Shown here: positions 33,143-41,487 of the stretch, one piece after another
Layout of the letters: the number at the start of each line of letters is the position of its first letter
How positions within the stretch are numbered: position 1 is the first letter of the stretch
Assembly: GCA_947627325.1 (NCBI GenBank)
Contig: CANQVO010000014.1
Span: 1 to 55,537, forward strand
Length of the DNA stretch: 55,537 bases
From: an uncultured Oscillospiraceae bacterium
GTDB lineage: Bacteria > Bacillota > Clostridia > Oscillospirales > Oscillospiraceae
Reading direction: 5' to 3'
Translations under genes and position numbers: made by a program
Notes under the pieces: generated by a model
Database searches by the model: none
What the model saw: only the letters and a program-made list of their open reading frames with translations
Told to the model about the DNA's origin: nothing

Positions 33143-34453
33143 ATGTGGTTTGAAGATGCGGTGGTTTACCAGATCTACCCCCTGGGCCTGTGCGGGGCCC
33201 CGGCGGAAAACGACGGCGCGCGGGAGCACCGCGTCCTAAAATTGCTGGACTGGGTGGCGCACATCAAGGACCTGGGGGCGGACACGGTGCTCCTCAACCC
33301 CCTCTTTGACAGCGACCGCCACGGCTACGACACCCGGGACTACATGACGGTGGACTGCCGCCTGGGCACCGGGGAGGACCTGAAGGAGGTCTGCGACGCC
33401 TTTCACAAGGCCGGTCTGCGGGTAGTGTTCGACGGGGTGTTCAATCATGTGGGCCGGGGCTTCTGGGCCTTTCAGGACGTGCGGGAAAAGCGCTGGGACA
33501 GCCCCTACAAGGACTGGTTCCACATCAACTTTGACGGCAACTCCAACTACGACGACGGCTTTTGGTACGAGGGCTGGGAGGGCCACTTTGAGCTGGTCAA
33601 GCTCAACCTGCGAAACCCCCGGGTGGTGGAGCACCAGTTCGCCGCCATCCGCTCCTGGGTGGAGCGGTTCGACATCGACGGACTGCGGCTGGACGTGGCC
33701 TACTGCCTGGACCCGGAGTACCTGGGCCAGCTCCGGGCCTTTACCGACGGGCTGAAGCCGGAGTTCTGGCTCCTGGGGGAGACGCTCCACGGGGACTACA
33801 ACCGCTGGATGAACGACAGCGCCTGCCACAGCGTCACCAATTACGAGTGCTACAAGGGCCTGTGGTCCGCCTTCAACTCCATGAACCTCTTTGAGATCGG
33901 CCACTCCCTGAACCGCCAGTTCGGCTCCGAGCCCTGGTGCCTCTACCGGGGCAAGCATTTGCTGAGCTTCCTGGACAACCACGACGTGACCCGGATCGCC
34001 AGCATCCTGACCAACCCCGACCACCTCTCCCCCGCCTGGGGCCTCCTGTTCGGGATGCCCGGGGTGCCCTGCGTCTACTACGGGAGCGAGTGGGGCCTGG
34101 AGGGCCACAAGAGCCAGGGGGACGCCGCCCTGCGCCCTGCCCTGGACGCCCCCGAGTCCAACGACCTGACCGCCTTCATCACCAAGCTGGCCCACGCCCG
34201 CCGCCAGAGCCCTGCCCTGTGCCGGGGGAGCTACCGCACCGTCCTGCTCACCAACCACCAGTTCATCTTTGAGCGGGCTGTGGAGGGGGAGCGGGTGCTG
34301 GTGGCCATCAACGCCGCCGGAGAGCCCTTCCAGGCCCACTTCGACGCCCAGTGCGGCATGGCGGTGGACCTGATCACCGGCCAGCCCCACGACTTCGGCG
34401 GGGGCAGCGAGCTGGCCCCGTACAGCGTAGCCTATTGGAAGTGCGAGCGGTAA
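33143..34453 (+). CDS. GH13 alpha-amylase-family glycoside hydrolase
   Basis: A cytoplasmic GH13 enzyme of 436 residues (no signal peptide). Conserved regions: VVFDGVFNHVG, GLRLDVAYCLD with nucleophile Asp184, FWLLGETLHGD with acid/base Glu213, and FLDNHDVTRI with Asp281. The C-terminal beta domain is short (ERVLVAINAAGEPFQAHFDAQ). It resembles maltodextrin glucosidase / neopullulanase-type enzymes acting on small alpha-glucans; exact specificity cannot be told. The ATG at 33143 has AAAGGTGG upstream; an in-frame start at 33077 would lie in the promoter. Confidence 0.93.
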   Translation: MWFEDAVVYQIYPLGLCGAPAENDGAREHRVLKLLDWVAHIKDLGADTVLLNPLFDSDRHGYDTRDYMTVDCRLGTGEDLKEVCDAFHKAGLRVVFDGVFNHVGRGFWAFQDVREKRWDSPYKDWFHINFDGNSNYDDGFWYEGWEGHFELVKLNLRNPRVVEHQFAAIRSWVERFDIDGLRLDVAYCLDPEYLGQLRAFTDGLKPEFWLLGETLHGDYNRWMNDSACHSVTNYECYKGLWSAFNSMNLFEIGHSLNRQFGSEPWCLYRGKHLLSFLDNHDVTRIASILTNPDHLSPAWGLLFGMPGVPCVYYGSEWGLEGHKSQGDAALRPALDAPESNDLTAFITKLAHARRQSPALCRGSYRTVLLTNHQFIFERAVEGERVLVAINAAGEPFQAHFDAQCGMAVDLITGQPHDFGGGSELAPYSVAYWKCER

Positions 34454-34480
34454 GGACGTTTTGATAAGGGTGTGAGGGCT

Positions 34481-35194
34481 GTGAAAAAGAGAAGGCTTCT
34501 TCCCCTCCTGGCGCTGATCCTCCTGCTCCTCGCCCTGGCGGGGTGCGGGACGGATCCCGACTGGTCCGCCCCGCCCTACGAGGGCACGTGGTACGCGGCC
34601 CGCAACGCCGTGGAGTGCCGGATCGGCGAGGGGAAGATCTACCAAGACGACCTCCACGCCCAGGAGGGCCAGACCCTGGTGGGGATATACACCGAGGCGG
34701 AGGACCACCTGGAGGCCCACCTCTCCGGGGTGGGCGGCGTAGAGGTGCCCCGGCTCCTCTACCTGGTCCAGACCGACGCCGGCCAGGTCCTCCAGGACAG
34801 CCCGGAGGGCCAGGGGACCGTCTATTTCTACCGCGATCCCCTCTCGGCTATGGCCGCGCTGGAGGACGCAGAGGCGGCGGAGGTCGAACTGCCGGACGGC
34901 TCCCCCGCCCCAACGGCGGAGCCAGACCCGGACGCCTCCCCCGCCCCGTCTGACGACGCCTCCCCCGCCCCGTCCGATGAGGCCCCGTCCAGGGCCCTGC
35001 CCGGGGCGGCGGACGAGCCGTCCGACGACCCCGCGCCCGCCGCCGGGACCGAGACGGGCGGCACAGTCTGGATCCCCCAGTCGGGCACCAAATACCACAG
35101 CATCCCCTCCTGCAGTGGCATGAAGGACCCCGTCGCCGTCACGAAGGCCGAGGCGGAGCGGCGGGGGTACACCCCCTGCAAGCGGTGCTTCTGA
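34481..35194 (+). CDS. Lipoprotein with acidic linker and C-terminal Cys-rich PSCSGMK motif
   Basis: A 237-residue lipoprotein. A signal peptide ends in the lipobox LALAGC. A middle domain (EGTWYAARNAVECRIGEGKIYQDD; QTLVGIYTEAEDHLEAHL) is unrecognised. A Pro/Ala/Ser/Asp linker repeats ASPAPSDDASPAPSDE. The C-terminus (YHSIPSCSGMKDPVAVTKAEAERRGYTPCKRC) has the CxxM...GYTPCKxC signature found at the end of many secreted nucleases and phage-type proteins; the three Cys could bind zinc. No nuclease domain is present here. I choose the GTG at 34481, which begins VKKRRLLPLL; the site AAGGG is modest. It follows the GH13 gene by 27 bp. Confidence 0.8.
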   Translation: MKKRRLLPLLALILLLLALAGCGTDPDWSAPPYEGTWYAARNAVECRIGEGKIYQDDLHAQEGQTLVGIYTEAEDHLEAHLSGVGGVEVPRLLYLVQTDAGQVLQDSPEGQGTVYFYRDPLSAMAALEDAEAAEVELPDGSPAPTAEPDPDASPAPSDDASPAPSDEAPSRALPGAADEPSDDPAPAAGTETGGTVWIPQSGTKYHSIPSCSGMKDPVAVTKAEAERRGYTPCKRCF

Positions 35195-35211
35195 TAGACA
35201 TTGGAATGGTC

Positions 35212-35263
35212 GGGCCGCCGGGTCAGGGCTGAGAGGATAAGCCCATCCGGCGGCCCTGTTTTT
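35212..35263 (+). terminator. Terminator after the lipoprotein, overlapping the MATE 3' end
   Basis: A perfect 10-bp GC stem (35212-35221 with 35247-35256), 25-nt loop, then TGTTTTT. The loop and 3' arm lie inside the convergent MATE coding region. Confidence 0.7.
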
Positions 35264-36692
35264 CCAGGGCCCCGCCCCGTGGGGCGGGGTCTTTCGCCTC
35301 ACGGCCGGGGGACAACTGCCGATAGGTCACGGCGATGAGGACGGCGGAGACCAGGGCGGTCAAAAGGTCGGAGACCGGCATGGAATAGAGCACCCCGTCC
35401 AGGCCGAAAAACCGGGGCAGGAGGAGGGCGAAGCCCACGCCGAACAAAATCTCCCGGACCATGGAGAACATGGTGGAGGCCACCGCCTTCCCCATGGCCT
35501 GGAGGAAAATGAAGGTAGCCTTGTTCAGGCAGGCGAACACCACCATGCAGAGGTAGATCCGAAACGCCTTGACGGCAAATTCCGTGTAATAAGCGCTCTC
35601 GTTGGCCGAGCCGAAAATGGCGATCAGCTGGCGGGGCAGGAGCTCCACCACCCCCAGCGCGGCCAGGCCGACGGCCGCCTCGCAGACCAGGAGCAGGGAA
35701 AACAGCTTTCTGACCCGCTCCCGCTGTCCCGCGCCCATGTTGTACCCCACCACCGGGATGCACCCCGCCGCCATGCCGATGACGACGGAGATCACGATCT
35801 GGAAGACCTTCATGACGATCCCCACCACCGCCATGGGGATCTGGGCGTACACCTCCTGCCCGAAAATGGGGTCCAGCGCGCCGTAGGCGCGGACCATGTT
35901 GTTGATGGCCGCCATGGCCGCCACCAGCGAGATCTGGGAGAGAAAACTGCACGCCCCCAGGGACAGGGTGCGGCCCGCGACCGCGTTGCTCCAGCGGAAG
36001 TCCCGCCGGGACAGCTTCACCGACTTGGTACGCAGAAGATACCCCAGGGAGAGCAGAGCCGTGGCGATCTGGCCGATGACCGTCGCCACCGCGGCGCCCA
36101 TCATGCCCCAGTGGAGAGGGAAGATGAAGATGGGGTCGAGGACGATGTTCAGCAACGCCCCGCACAGCGTGGCGGCCATGGCGAATCTGGGGCTCCCGTC
36201 CGCCCGGATGACCGGGTTCATGGCCTGGCCGAACATATAAAACGGGATGCCCAGGGAGATATAGAAGAAATACTCCTTGGCGCGGGCGAAGGTCTCCGCG
36301 TTCACCGTCCCGCCGAATACCGTGAGGATGGGCGTGGAGAAGAGCAGATACACAGCGCAGAGAAACACGCCGCCGGCGACGGCCATCAAAATGGAGAGGC
36401 CGACGCTGTGCCCGGCCGCGGCCCTGTCCCCCTTCCCCAGGTTCAGGCTGACAAACGCGCAGCAGCCGTCCCCGATCATCACGGCCACCGCCAGGGCGAT
36501 GACCGTCAGGGGGAACACGACGGTGTTGGCGGCGTTGCCGTAGGAGCCCAGATAGCCGGCGTTGGCGATAAAGATCTGGTCTACGATGTTGTAGAGCGCG
36601 CCCACCAGCAGGGAGATCACGCAGGGCACAGCGTATTTGCCCATCAGCCTCCCCACCTTCTCCGTGGCGAGATAAGAGCGGTCTTCTTCCAT
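35223..36692 (-). CDS. MATE family efflux transporter
   Basis: Multidrug/toxin exporter of 489 residues with about 12 helices in two MatE repeats. It starts MEEDRSYLATEKVGRLMGKYAVPCVISLLVGALYNIVDQIFIANAGYLG (repeat 1, PxxxSxxxxxLYNxVDxxFI). Repeat 2 begins around RTLSLGACSFLSQISLVAAMAAINN. The C-terminus after about 450 is charged and Pro-rich. It probably exports small cationic compounds; the ion used is unknown. It lies downstream of the TetR gene in the same direction, with its own promoter and a leader hairpin, a usual layout for a TetR-controlled pump. Confidence 0.94.
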   Translation of the reverse strand: MEEDRSYLATEKVGRLMGKYAVPCVISLLVGALYNIVDQIFIANAGYLGSYGNAANTVVFPLTVIALAVAVMIGDGCCAFVSLNLGKGDRAAAGHSVGLSILMAVAGGVFLCAVYLLFSTPILTVFGGTVNAETFARAKEYFFYISLGIPFYMFGQAMNPVIRADGSPRFAMAATLCGALLNIVLDPIFIFPLHWGMMGAAVATVIGQIATALLSLGYLLRTKSVKLSRRDFRWSNAVAGRTLSLGACSFLSQISLVAAMAAINNMVRAYGALDPIFGQEVYAQIPMAVVGIVMKVFQIVISVVIGMAAGCIPVVGYNMGAGQRERVRKLFSLLLVCEAAVGLAALGVVELLPRQLIAIFGSANESAYYTEFAVKAFRIYLCMVVFACLNKATFIFLQAMGKAVASTMFSMVREILFGVGFALLLPRFFGLDGVLYSMPVSDLLTALVSAVLIAVTYRQLSPGREAKDPAPRGGALEKQGRRMGLSSQP

Positions 36693-36715
36693 ACAAATAC
36701 CTCCTTATAAACGCG

Positions 36716-36754
36716 AAAACGGCGCAAGTCCAAGAAGTTGGACTTACGCCGTTT
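36716..36754 (-). promoter_or_regulatory. Strong leader hairpin before the MATE gene
   Basis: Arms 36717-36733 and 36738-36754 form a 17-bp stem with one mismatch and a GAAG loop. On the minus strand it ends in TTTT and lies between promoter and ribosome site. It could be an attenuator, or a DNA-level operator. Confidence 0.6.
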
Positions 36755-36772
36755 CAGCTACACACTGATGTT

Positions 36773-36800
36773 ATTATACCAGAGTTTCCCCTTTTCGCAA
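36773..36800 (-). promoter_or_regulatory. Promoter of the MATE gene
   Basis: TTGCGA (36795-36800), 16-nt spacer, TATAAT (36773-36778), minus strand. Confidence 0.7.
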
Positions 36801-36848
36801 AGGCAATTCTGCACAAAATTTTGGAGATCTCCCCGTCGGCAACTGGCT

Positions 36849-37490
36849 CTATGACCCCTTCCCTTCCCCTGAAAAACTCCCTTCCGCGTCCGCGATCCCC
36901 TTCCCCTGCGCGCCGGGTATGACACAGCGCACGCAGAGGTCTATGATCCGCTCCATCGGGTCGGCGCAGTCCTGTTCGATCCACTCCTTCACGATCGCCA
37001 TCAGCCCGCCGATGTAAAACAAGATCAGATAGGGCCTGTCCCGCTGGGCGAGGTGGAATCGGTCCAGCACCGGCGAAAAGATCTCGGTAAACAGCCGCTG
37101 AAAAGTGCTCTCCGTCCGCAGGGAGGCGGGGCGGGAGAGCGCGACCCGGAACAGGCGCCGGTTCTCCCGGACGAACTCAAAATACGGCCTCAGGTATTCC
37201 GGGGAAATGAAGATCAGATCCTCCAGCCGCCCGGAGGCCAGCCGTTTCTCCACGTCCGCCAGCTCGGAGGAATACCTCTGAAAGCACTTGCGGTTTATGT
37301 ACGCCACGCACTCGTCCAGCAGATCGGCGATCGTCTCATAGTGCAGATAGAAGGTGGAGCGGTTGACCCCGGCCTTTTCGCATATTTCCTTTACGGTGAT
37401 ATACGCGAAGTCCTTTTTCTCCAGGCACTGGATCAGCGCCTCGTCCATCCGCGCGGCTGTGCTGAAATACCTGCTCTCCGCCCTGTTCAA
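36849..37490 (-). CDS. TetR/AcrR family transcriptional regulator
   Basis: A 213-residue repressor-type protein. The HTH is TVKEICEKAGVNRSTFYLHYETIADLLDECV in the N-terminal third, and the C-terminal ligand domain includes YLRPYFEFVRENRRLFRVAL and LILFYIGGLMAIVKEWIEQD. I start it at the TTG at 37490 (MNRAESRYFSTAARMDEAL) because GGGAGGCGGG lies just upstream; the open frame continues further but covers the neighbouring gene. It is co-directional with the MATE gene and the small membrane protein gene. The likely target is the MATE pump. Confidence 0.88.
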   Translation of the reverse strand: MNRAESRYFSTAARMDEALIQCLEKKDFAYITVKEICEKAGVNRSTFYLHYETIADLLDECVAYINRKCFQRYSSELADVEKRLASGRLEDLIFISPEYLRPYFEFVRENRRLFRVALSRPASLRTESTFQRLFTEIFSPVLDRFHLAQRDRPYLILFYIGGLMAIVKEWIEQDCADPMERIIDLCVRCVIPGAQGKGIADAEGSFSGEGKGS

Positions 37491-37522
37491 CCGTCCCGCC
37501 TCCCCGCTTTGCGAACGCGGCC

Positions 37523-37882
37523 TCAACTCTCGCCGCCCGCGATCTCGTTTGCCAGGCGGATGATGTCGCCGGCATATCTGTCCTTGCGCTCCCGCAGGAT
37601 CCGCCGGTAGATTGGGTAGTTCACGGCCATCCCCGCGAAGCCCAGCACACCCACCGCGATCCCCAGCCCGACAGACAGGGCCGTCCCCGGGCCGATGACG
37701 CCCATGGACAGGCACATCCCTGCCCCGGCGACCAGCGCGCAGAGGATGCCAAAGGTGTACGCGAAGACCTGGGCGGGCATTTTCGCCGCCCGGTCCAGCT
37801 TGCGAAGGGCGACCACCTTTGACGCGCTTTTTTTGGAATACTCGTTCACAATGGCCTCGGCATAGATCTTGTCTGTGTTCAT
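37523..37882 (-). CDS. Small two-helix membrane protein
   Basis: A 119-residue protein: cytoplasmic N-terminus (MNTDKIYAEAIVNEYSKKSASKVVALRKLDRAAKMP), two membrane helices (VFAYTFGILCALVAGAGMCLSMGVI and ALSVGLGIAVGVLGFAGMAV), then a basic C-terminus (YRRILRERKDRYAGDIIRLANEI). Homologues are common in clostridia and often carry the doubtful label dihydropteridine reductase; nothing in the sequence supports that activity. The ATG at 37882 has GGGAGG upstream. It lies 32 bp before the TetR gene, probably in one transcript. Confidence 0.8.
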   Translation of the reverse strand: MNTDKIYAEAIVNEYSKKSASKVVALRKLDRAAKMPAQVFAYTFGILCALVAGAGMCLSMGVIGPGTALSVGLGIAVGVLGFAGMAVNYPIYRRILRERKDRYAGDIIRLANEIAGGES

Positions 37883-38286
37883 CCCGCGATACCTCCCGTT
37901 TGATTTGGTGATGACAGAATAACAAACGGCACGCGAAAACGGAACAACAAGATCCCCGATCTCTGTCGAGTTGTGGGCCCGTTTCCTCTCATTGACTGTC
38001 ATCGCGGCACGAATCTATGGCCTTTCCCCGTTTCACCCAAAAAAGCGGCGGCCAGGGCCCCTCCCTCTACCTGAACCGGGGTGGCACTCCTAGTAGTCTG
38101 GCACTAAATACCACGGCAACCCTCTCGCGACCATATAAAAAAATCTCCCCAGCCACGCTTAGCGCGCGATTAGGGGAACTTTACCTGGAAAATTTCCTGT
38201 AACTGTTTTGCACCAAGAGGCCCTTTGTAACGCACAAAAGGCATATAACGTTGTTTTTTCTCATCATTTCATGTGTTACTTATTGT
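37883..38286. other. Intergenic junction between GC-rich core and AT-rich island
   Basis: About 400 bp without a supportable gene. GC falls sharply near 38190-38220. I see no tRNA, integrase remnant or clear direct repeat at the edge. The TetR-operon promoter must lie near 37900-37960, but I cannot set its boxes. Confidence 0.4.
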
Positions 38287-38307
38287 ATGTAGACTTTTAG
38301 TGTACAT
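38287..38307. promoter_or_regulatory. C-box operator of the restriction-modification controller
   Basis: A 21-nt near-perfect palindrome: ATGTAGACT, TTT, AGTGTACAT, with one mismatch. It contains the GACT-N3-AGT(C/G) core of controller-protein boxes. It lies 35 nt before the C-protein ATG and next to a CATAAT -10-like box (38309-38314), consistent with autoregulation. Confidence 0.75.
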
Positions 38308-38341
38308 GCATAATACTTTTAACAATACTGGAGGGGATTAT

Positions 38342-38554
38342 ATGGACATTGTGAAGGTTTTTGGCAGTAATTTGCGAAAATATCGCAACAAGCTCGGACT
38401 TTCTCAGGAAACGTTTGCAGAAAAGTGTGGGTTACATCGCACCTACATAAGTGCAATCGAATGCTATCATCGTAGTATTTCGTTGGAAAACATTCAGCGC
38501 ATTGCCGATGCGCTGGATATTGAAACATACAAATTATTTTTGGAGGATAATTAA
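38342..38554 (+). CDS. XRE-type controller (C) protein of the R-M system
   Basis: A 70-residue single-domain HTH protein, the size typical of R-M controller proteins. HTH: LGLSQETFAEKCGLHRTYISAIE, followed by ISLENIQRIADALDIETYKLF. The ATG at 38342 has GGAGGGG 5 nt upstream; earlier in-frame starts lie in the C-box region. C proteins delay endonuclease expression until methylation is complete by binding their own promoter. It is followed 2 bp later by the putative endonuclease gene, whose ribosome site lies in its last codons. Confidence 0.92.
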   Translation: MDIVKVFGSNLRKYRNKLGLSQETFAEKCGLHRTYISAIECYHRSISLENIQRIADALDIETYKLFLEDN

Positions 38555-38556
38555 TA

Positions 38557-39279
38557 ATGCAGTATTTTTTAACTAAACAACAACTCATGCGAATGGAAAA
38601 AGGTCTTAAAGCTACTATCGCCATCCCTTTTATTGATGACATTGAAGATTACACGGTTGAAGCAATTTTAGAGTATGCAAAAGAAATTAACGGTATCGAT
38701 CCTTTTATTAATACTCGTTCTAAACGCCTATATGACGTAGTAGATACAAAATCAAAAATTGGATATTCTGTAAAAAGTTTAAAGTGGGCTTTTCACGTTG
38801 GAATAGAATCTGAATTTGAGTTAGTAATTCAACGTGCTGATATTTTCAAGAAAGCAACTGTATTAGGGTTTGAGCATCTTGACATTAACTCAGACCCTCA
38901 AAAACTTGGTGCCGCTTTACTGGAACACTGGAGAATAAAAGTTGAAGAGGATGCAATTGCCCAAGAAGTAAAAGACAAAAGAGTATTTGTTTTATTGAAG
39001 TCAATTGATAATAAAAAATTTGCATTTTTCGAGGAAGATATTAAGTTGTATCAACGAGATGAAATCACTTGGAGATGGACAGACGGCACCAAAACTGGTC
39101 TTCAAGGTATTCGTAAGAAAGACCAGATGTGCATTTACAGATGGTATCCAAACCAAAAACAATTTTTTGAACGCTTCAAACTCCCTGCAAACATCCAAAA
39201 ATTGGAAATCAATCCTATAAGGCTTGAAAAAGCTCAAGTTGTTGACATTCTTCTTCCTTGCCTTGAAGGGCAGCAATAA
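38557..39279 (+). CDS. Putative type II restriction endonuclease
   Basis: A 240-residue AT-rich-encoded protein. I identify it by context: it follows a C protein directly and faces a C5-methyltransferase. In sequence, RLYDVVDTKSKIGYSVKSLKW (about residues 57-77) could hold a D...(D/E)xK-type metal site, but I cannot confirm the fold or name the recognition site; a HaeII-type relation is possible. The ribosome site GGAGG lies within the C gene. Its last 65 bp overlap the 3' end of the methyltransferase gene on the other strand. Confidence 0.75.
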   Translation: MQYFLTKQQLMRMEKGLKATIAIPFIDDIEDYTVEAILEYAKEINGIDPFINTRSKRLYDVVDTKSKIGYSVKSLKWAFHVGIESEFELVIQRADIFKKATVLGFEHLDINSDPQKLGAALLEHWRIKVEEDAIAQEVKDKRVFVLLKSIDNKKFAFFEEDIKLYQRDEITWRWTDGTKTGLQGIRKKDQMCIYRWYPNQKQFFERFKLPANIQKLEINPIRLEKAQVVDILLPCLEGQQ

Positions 39280-40330
39280 TATGATCTGCTAATTGTTCCA
39301 TAAAATAAGGGGGAACAGCATTCCCAATTTGACCAGCTTGGTCATTTCGACTCCCCAAGAAACGAAAATCGTCCGAAAAAGATTGGATACGGGCGGCTTC
39401 CCGCATTGTAAGTCCTCTAACTTCTCGTGGGTGAGCAAATCGACCCGACCCAATGTGGAACACCCACCTTGTGATGGTTGGCGCCACAGATGTATAATCA
39501 AGTCTGCCATATGCGCCAGAATATCCGCTTTTGACTTGGAGTTCTTCGGGCATATCTCTCAGCCCTTGCCCTGGTCCAATAGATGCTATTCTTGCGGTCT
39601 GCGTAGCTTTCATAACATTAGCGATATGATTGTATAATAAAGTTGAATTTACCCTCATATGGCGCTGGTAATCGTTCAATGCTTTACCACTATATGGCAT
39701 TCCGTCATAGCCTTCGCCTTGATTTACAATTGGCAAGTCAGAAATGGCATCCCATCCCGTAAGGATCTCTTCGTTTTCTTTAGGAAACGAAGGGATTCCT
39801 TTTTTTGAAGCAAAGAAAAAACACCTACGACGTTTTTGCGGTATTCCATAGTGTGACATATCGATAATTTTTACTTTTACTCTATACCCCCACTTTTGAA
39901 ATGTCTCTATGATCTCATTTCTCACAATACCGTCAAATGCATTATAGATTTCGGCGACATTTTCTATAATTACAATTGTTGGCTCAATTTCTTTCACAAA
40001 TCTTAGATAGGCCTTATAAAGTTGGTTCCTCGGATCTTCTAAAAATCTCCAAGAAGCAGGTACATTTTTTGAAAACCCCTGGCACGGTGGCCCGCCAATT
40101 ATAACATCTACACTCTGAGGATCGACATCTATACTTTTTAGAACTTCTATTGGGTCTGCATCGGTGATATCTAAATTCACCGTTTTAGCATCTTTATGAT
40201 TATATTGATATGTTTTCAAGGCAACATCCCAGATGTCCAGGCCAGCTAAAACATGAAATCCTTTTTTTGCCAAGCCCCAAGACATTCCCCCACATCCGCA
40301 AAAAAGATCTAGTACATTATATCTATCCAT
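39215..40330 (-). CDS. DNA (cytosine-5) methyltransferase
   Basis: A 371-residue type II C5-methyltransferase. Motifs in order: I LDLFCGCGGMSWGL, IV GGPPCQGFS with catalytic Cys83, VI IIENVAEI, VIII GIPQKRRRCFFF, a target-recognition region (about 190-300), IX LTMREAARIQSF, and X GNAVPP. I choose ATG 40330 (MDRYNVLDLF), with AGGAAGG upstream; earlier TTG/ATG starts in frame are less likely. It protects the host from the adjacent endonuclease. The recognition sequence is not predictable by eye. Codon use is AT-rich like the rest of the island. Confidence 0.97.
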   Translation of the reverse strand: MDRYNVLDLFCGCGGMSWGLAKKGFHVLAGLDIWDVALKTYQYNHKDAKTVNLDITDADPIEVLKSIDVDPQSVDVIIGGPPCQGFSKNVPASWRFLEDPRNQLYKAYLRFVKEIEPTIVIIENVAEIYNAFDGIVRNEIIETFQKWGYRVKVKIIDMSHYGIPQKRRRCFFFASKKGIPSFPKENEEILTGWDAISDLPIVNQGEGYDGMPYSGKALNDYQRHMRVNSTLLYNHIANVMKATQTARIASIGPGQGLRDMPEELQVKSGYSGAYGRLDYTSVAPTITRWVFHIGSGRFAHPREVRGLTMREAARIQSFSDDFRFLGSRNDQAGQIGNAVPPYFMEQLADHIIAALQGKEEECQQLELFQAL

Positions 40331-40611
40331 GTTAATTTCCTTCCTGGTGAACATGACAGTTGACAAGCGTAAAATATTGATAAATCTCGCATGGTTTTCA
40401 CATTAAATCATCTTTTGGGCCTGTCATCATCTTGTTCGTCGAATTTGGAACTTGGCGGTCAGAGTATCAACATTTAATATGAAAGTTTTGAGTCTTATCC
40501 TGATGCCTTGTTATTAAAATTATATCACACGCGCCGAAAAAAAACAACTTACGTTCCGGCATTTCGATCGATTTGTTCTGACGGACCTGCCTGGCAGGGT
40601 CTGTGCGGGGG
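40331..40611. other. Right edge of the AT-rich island
   Basis: No gene seen. GC rises again near 40550. It should contain the methyltransferase promoter, but I cannot set it. A weak hairpin lies at about 40583-40605 after the sirtuin gene. Confidence 0.35.
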
Positions 40612-41487
40612 TCAGGCGGGGTTCAGGTCGGTCAGGGCTTGTTGGATGTCCGCGTTGATGCAGATGGACTGCGCTTCGATCTCCCGGGGGCAGGCGGCTT
40701 CGCCGGCGTTGATACAGGCGTAGGTCGCCGATGGGTTGCGGGCGGTCATGCGCTGGAAGGGGTACTTGATGATGGCCGGGGTGTTGTAGCCCACGCCCAG
40801 CTCTAAAAACAGGACCCGCCCGCTCCCACGGGTCCGCAGAAACGCCTCGTACCGCTCCGCCGCCTGGTGCCAGCCTTGGTCCTCCACAAATTTGTCGTCG
40901 GCGCGCAAATTCATGGTCAGGGGCCGGCCGCAGTAGGGGCAGACGGGCAGCAATTCGGCAGGGATCCGCCTCTCCCGTTGCCGCGCCACCATCTGCCGGA
41001 CCGCGCCCTCGTTGTCGAAAGTTTCCTGTCGGCACGGCCCGGAACATTGGAACAGGCCGTAGTCCCCCTGGGTGTAAAAGAGCCGCTTCTTGTCAAAGCC
41101 CGCCTTTTGAAAGCAGTGGTCCACATTGGTGGTGATGACAAAATAGTCCTTCTCCCGGACCAGCGTCAGCAGGTCGTCATAGACCGGCCGGGGCGCGTCC
41201 AGGTAGCGGTTGATGAAGATATAGCGGCTCCAATAGGCCCAAAATTCCTCCGGCGTGGGGAAGGGGTAAAAGCCGCCGGAGTACATATCGGAAAAGCCGT
41301 AGACCTCGGCAAAATCGGAGAAGTACCGATCAAACCGCGCCCCGGTATAGGTGAACCCCGCCGCAGTGGACAGCCCCGCGCCCGCGCCGAGCACCACGGC
41401 GTCCGCCGTGTCCAGCGCCCCCCTGAGCCGCCGGATATTATCCGAGTAGTCCCCGGTAGATTTGGGCGTCCACGTCCTTGAAAACAT
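40612..41487 (-). CDS. Class M sirtuin (SirTM-type protein ADP-ribosyltransferase)
   Basis: A SIR2-fold protein of 291 residues. The NAD-binding start is VVLGAGAGLSTAAGF. Where deacetylases have a catalytic His, this has Gln140 (YTQGDYGLF). With Asn121 (TTNVDH) and Arg195 (NLRADDKF) this gives the Asn/Gln/Arg set described for SirTM, which mono-ADP-ribosylates proteins rather than deacetylating them. Four zinc-type Cys are at 148, 152, 183 and 186. The start has GGAGGTGA upstream and lies 50 nt inside the macrodomain gene. Known SirTM operons also hold GcvH-L and a lipoate ligase; neither is here. Confidence 0.92.
   Translation of the reverse strand: MFSRTWTPKSTGDYSDNIRRLRGALDTADAVVLGAGAGLSTAAGFTYTGARFDRYFSDFAEVYGFSDMYSGGFYPFPTPEEFWAYWSRYIFINRYLDAPRPVYDDLLTLVREKDYFVITTNVDHCFQKAGFDKKRLFYTQGDYGLFQCSGPCRQETFDNEGAVRQMVARQRERRIPAELLPVCPYCGRPLTMNLRADDKFVEDQGWHQAAERYEAFLRTRGSGRVLFLELGVGYNTPAIIKYPFQRMTARNPSATYACINAGEAACPREIEAQSICINADIQQALTDLNPA

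Noticed and set aside
37491-37925. Upstream extension of the TetR frame to 37925.
   Set aside because: It is a shadow of the small membrane protein gene; the TTG at 37490 with GGGAGG starts the real domain.
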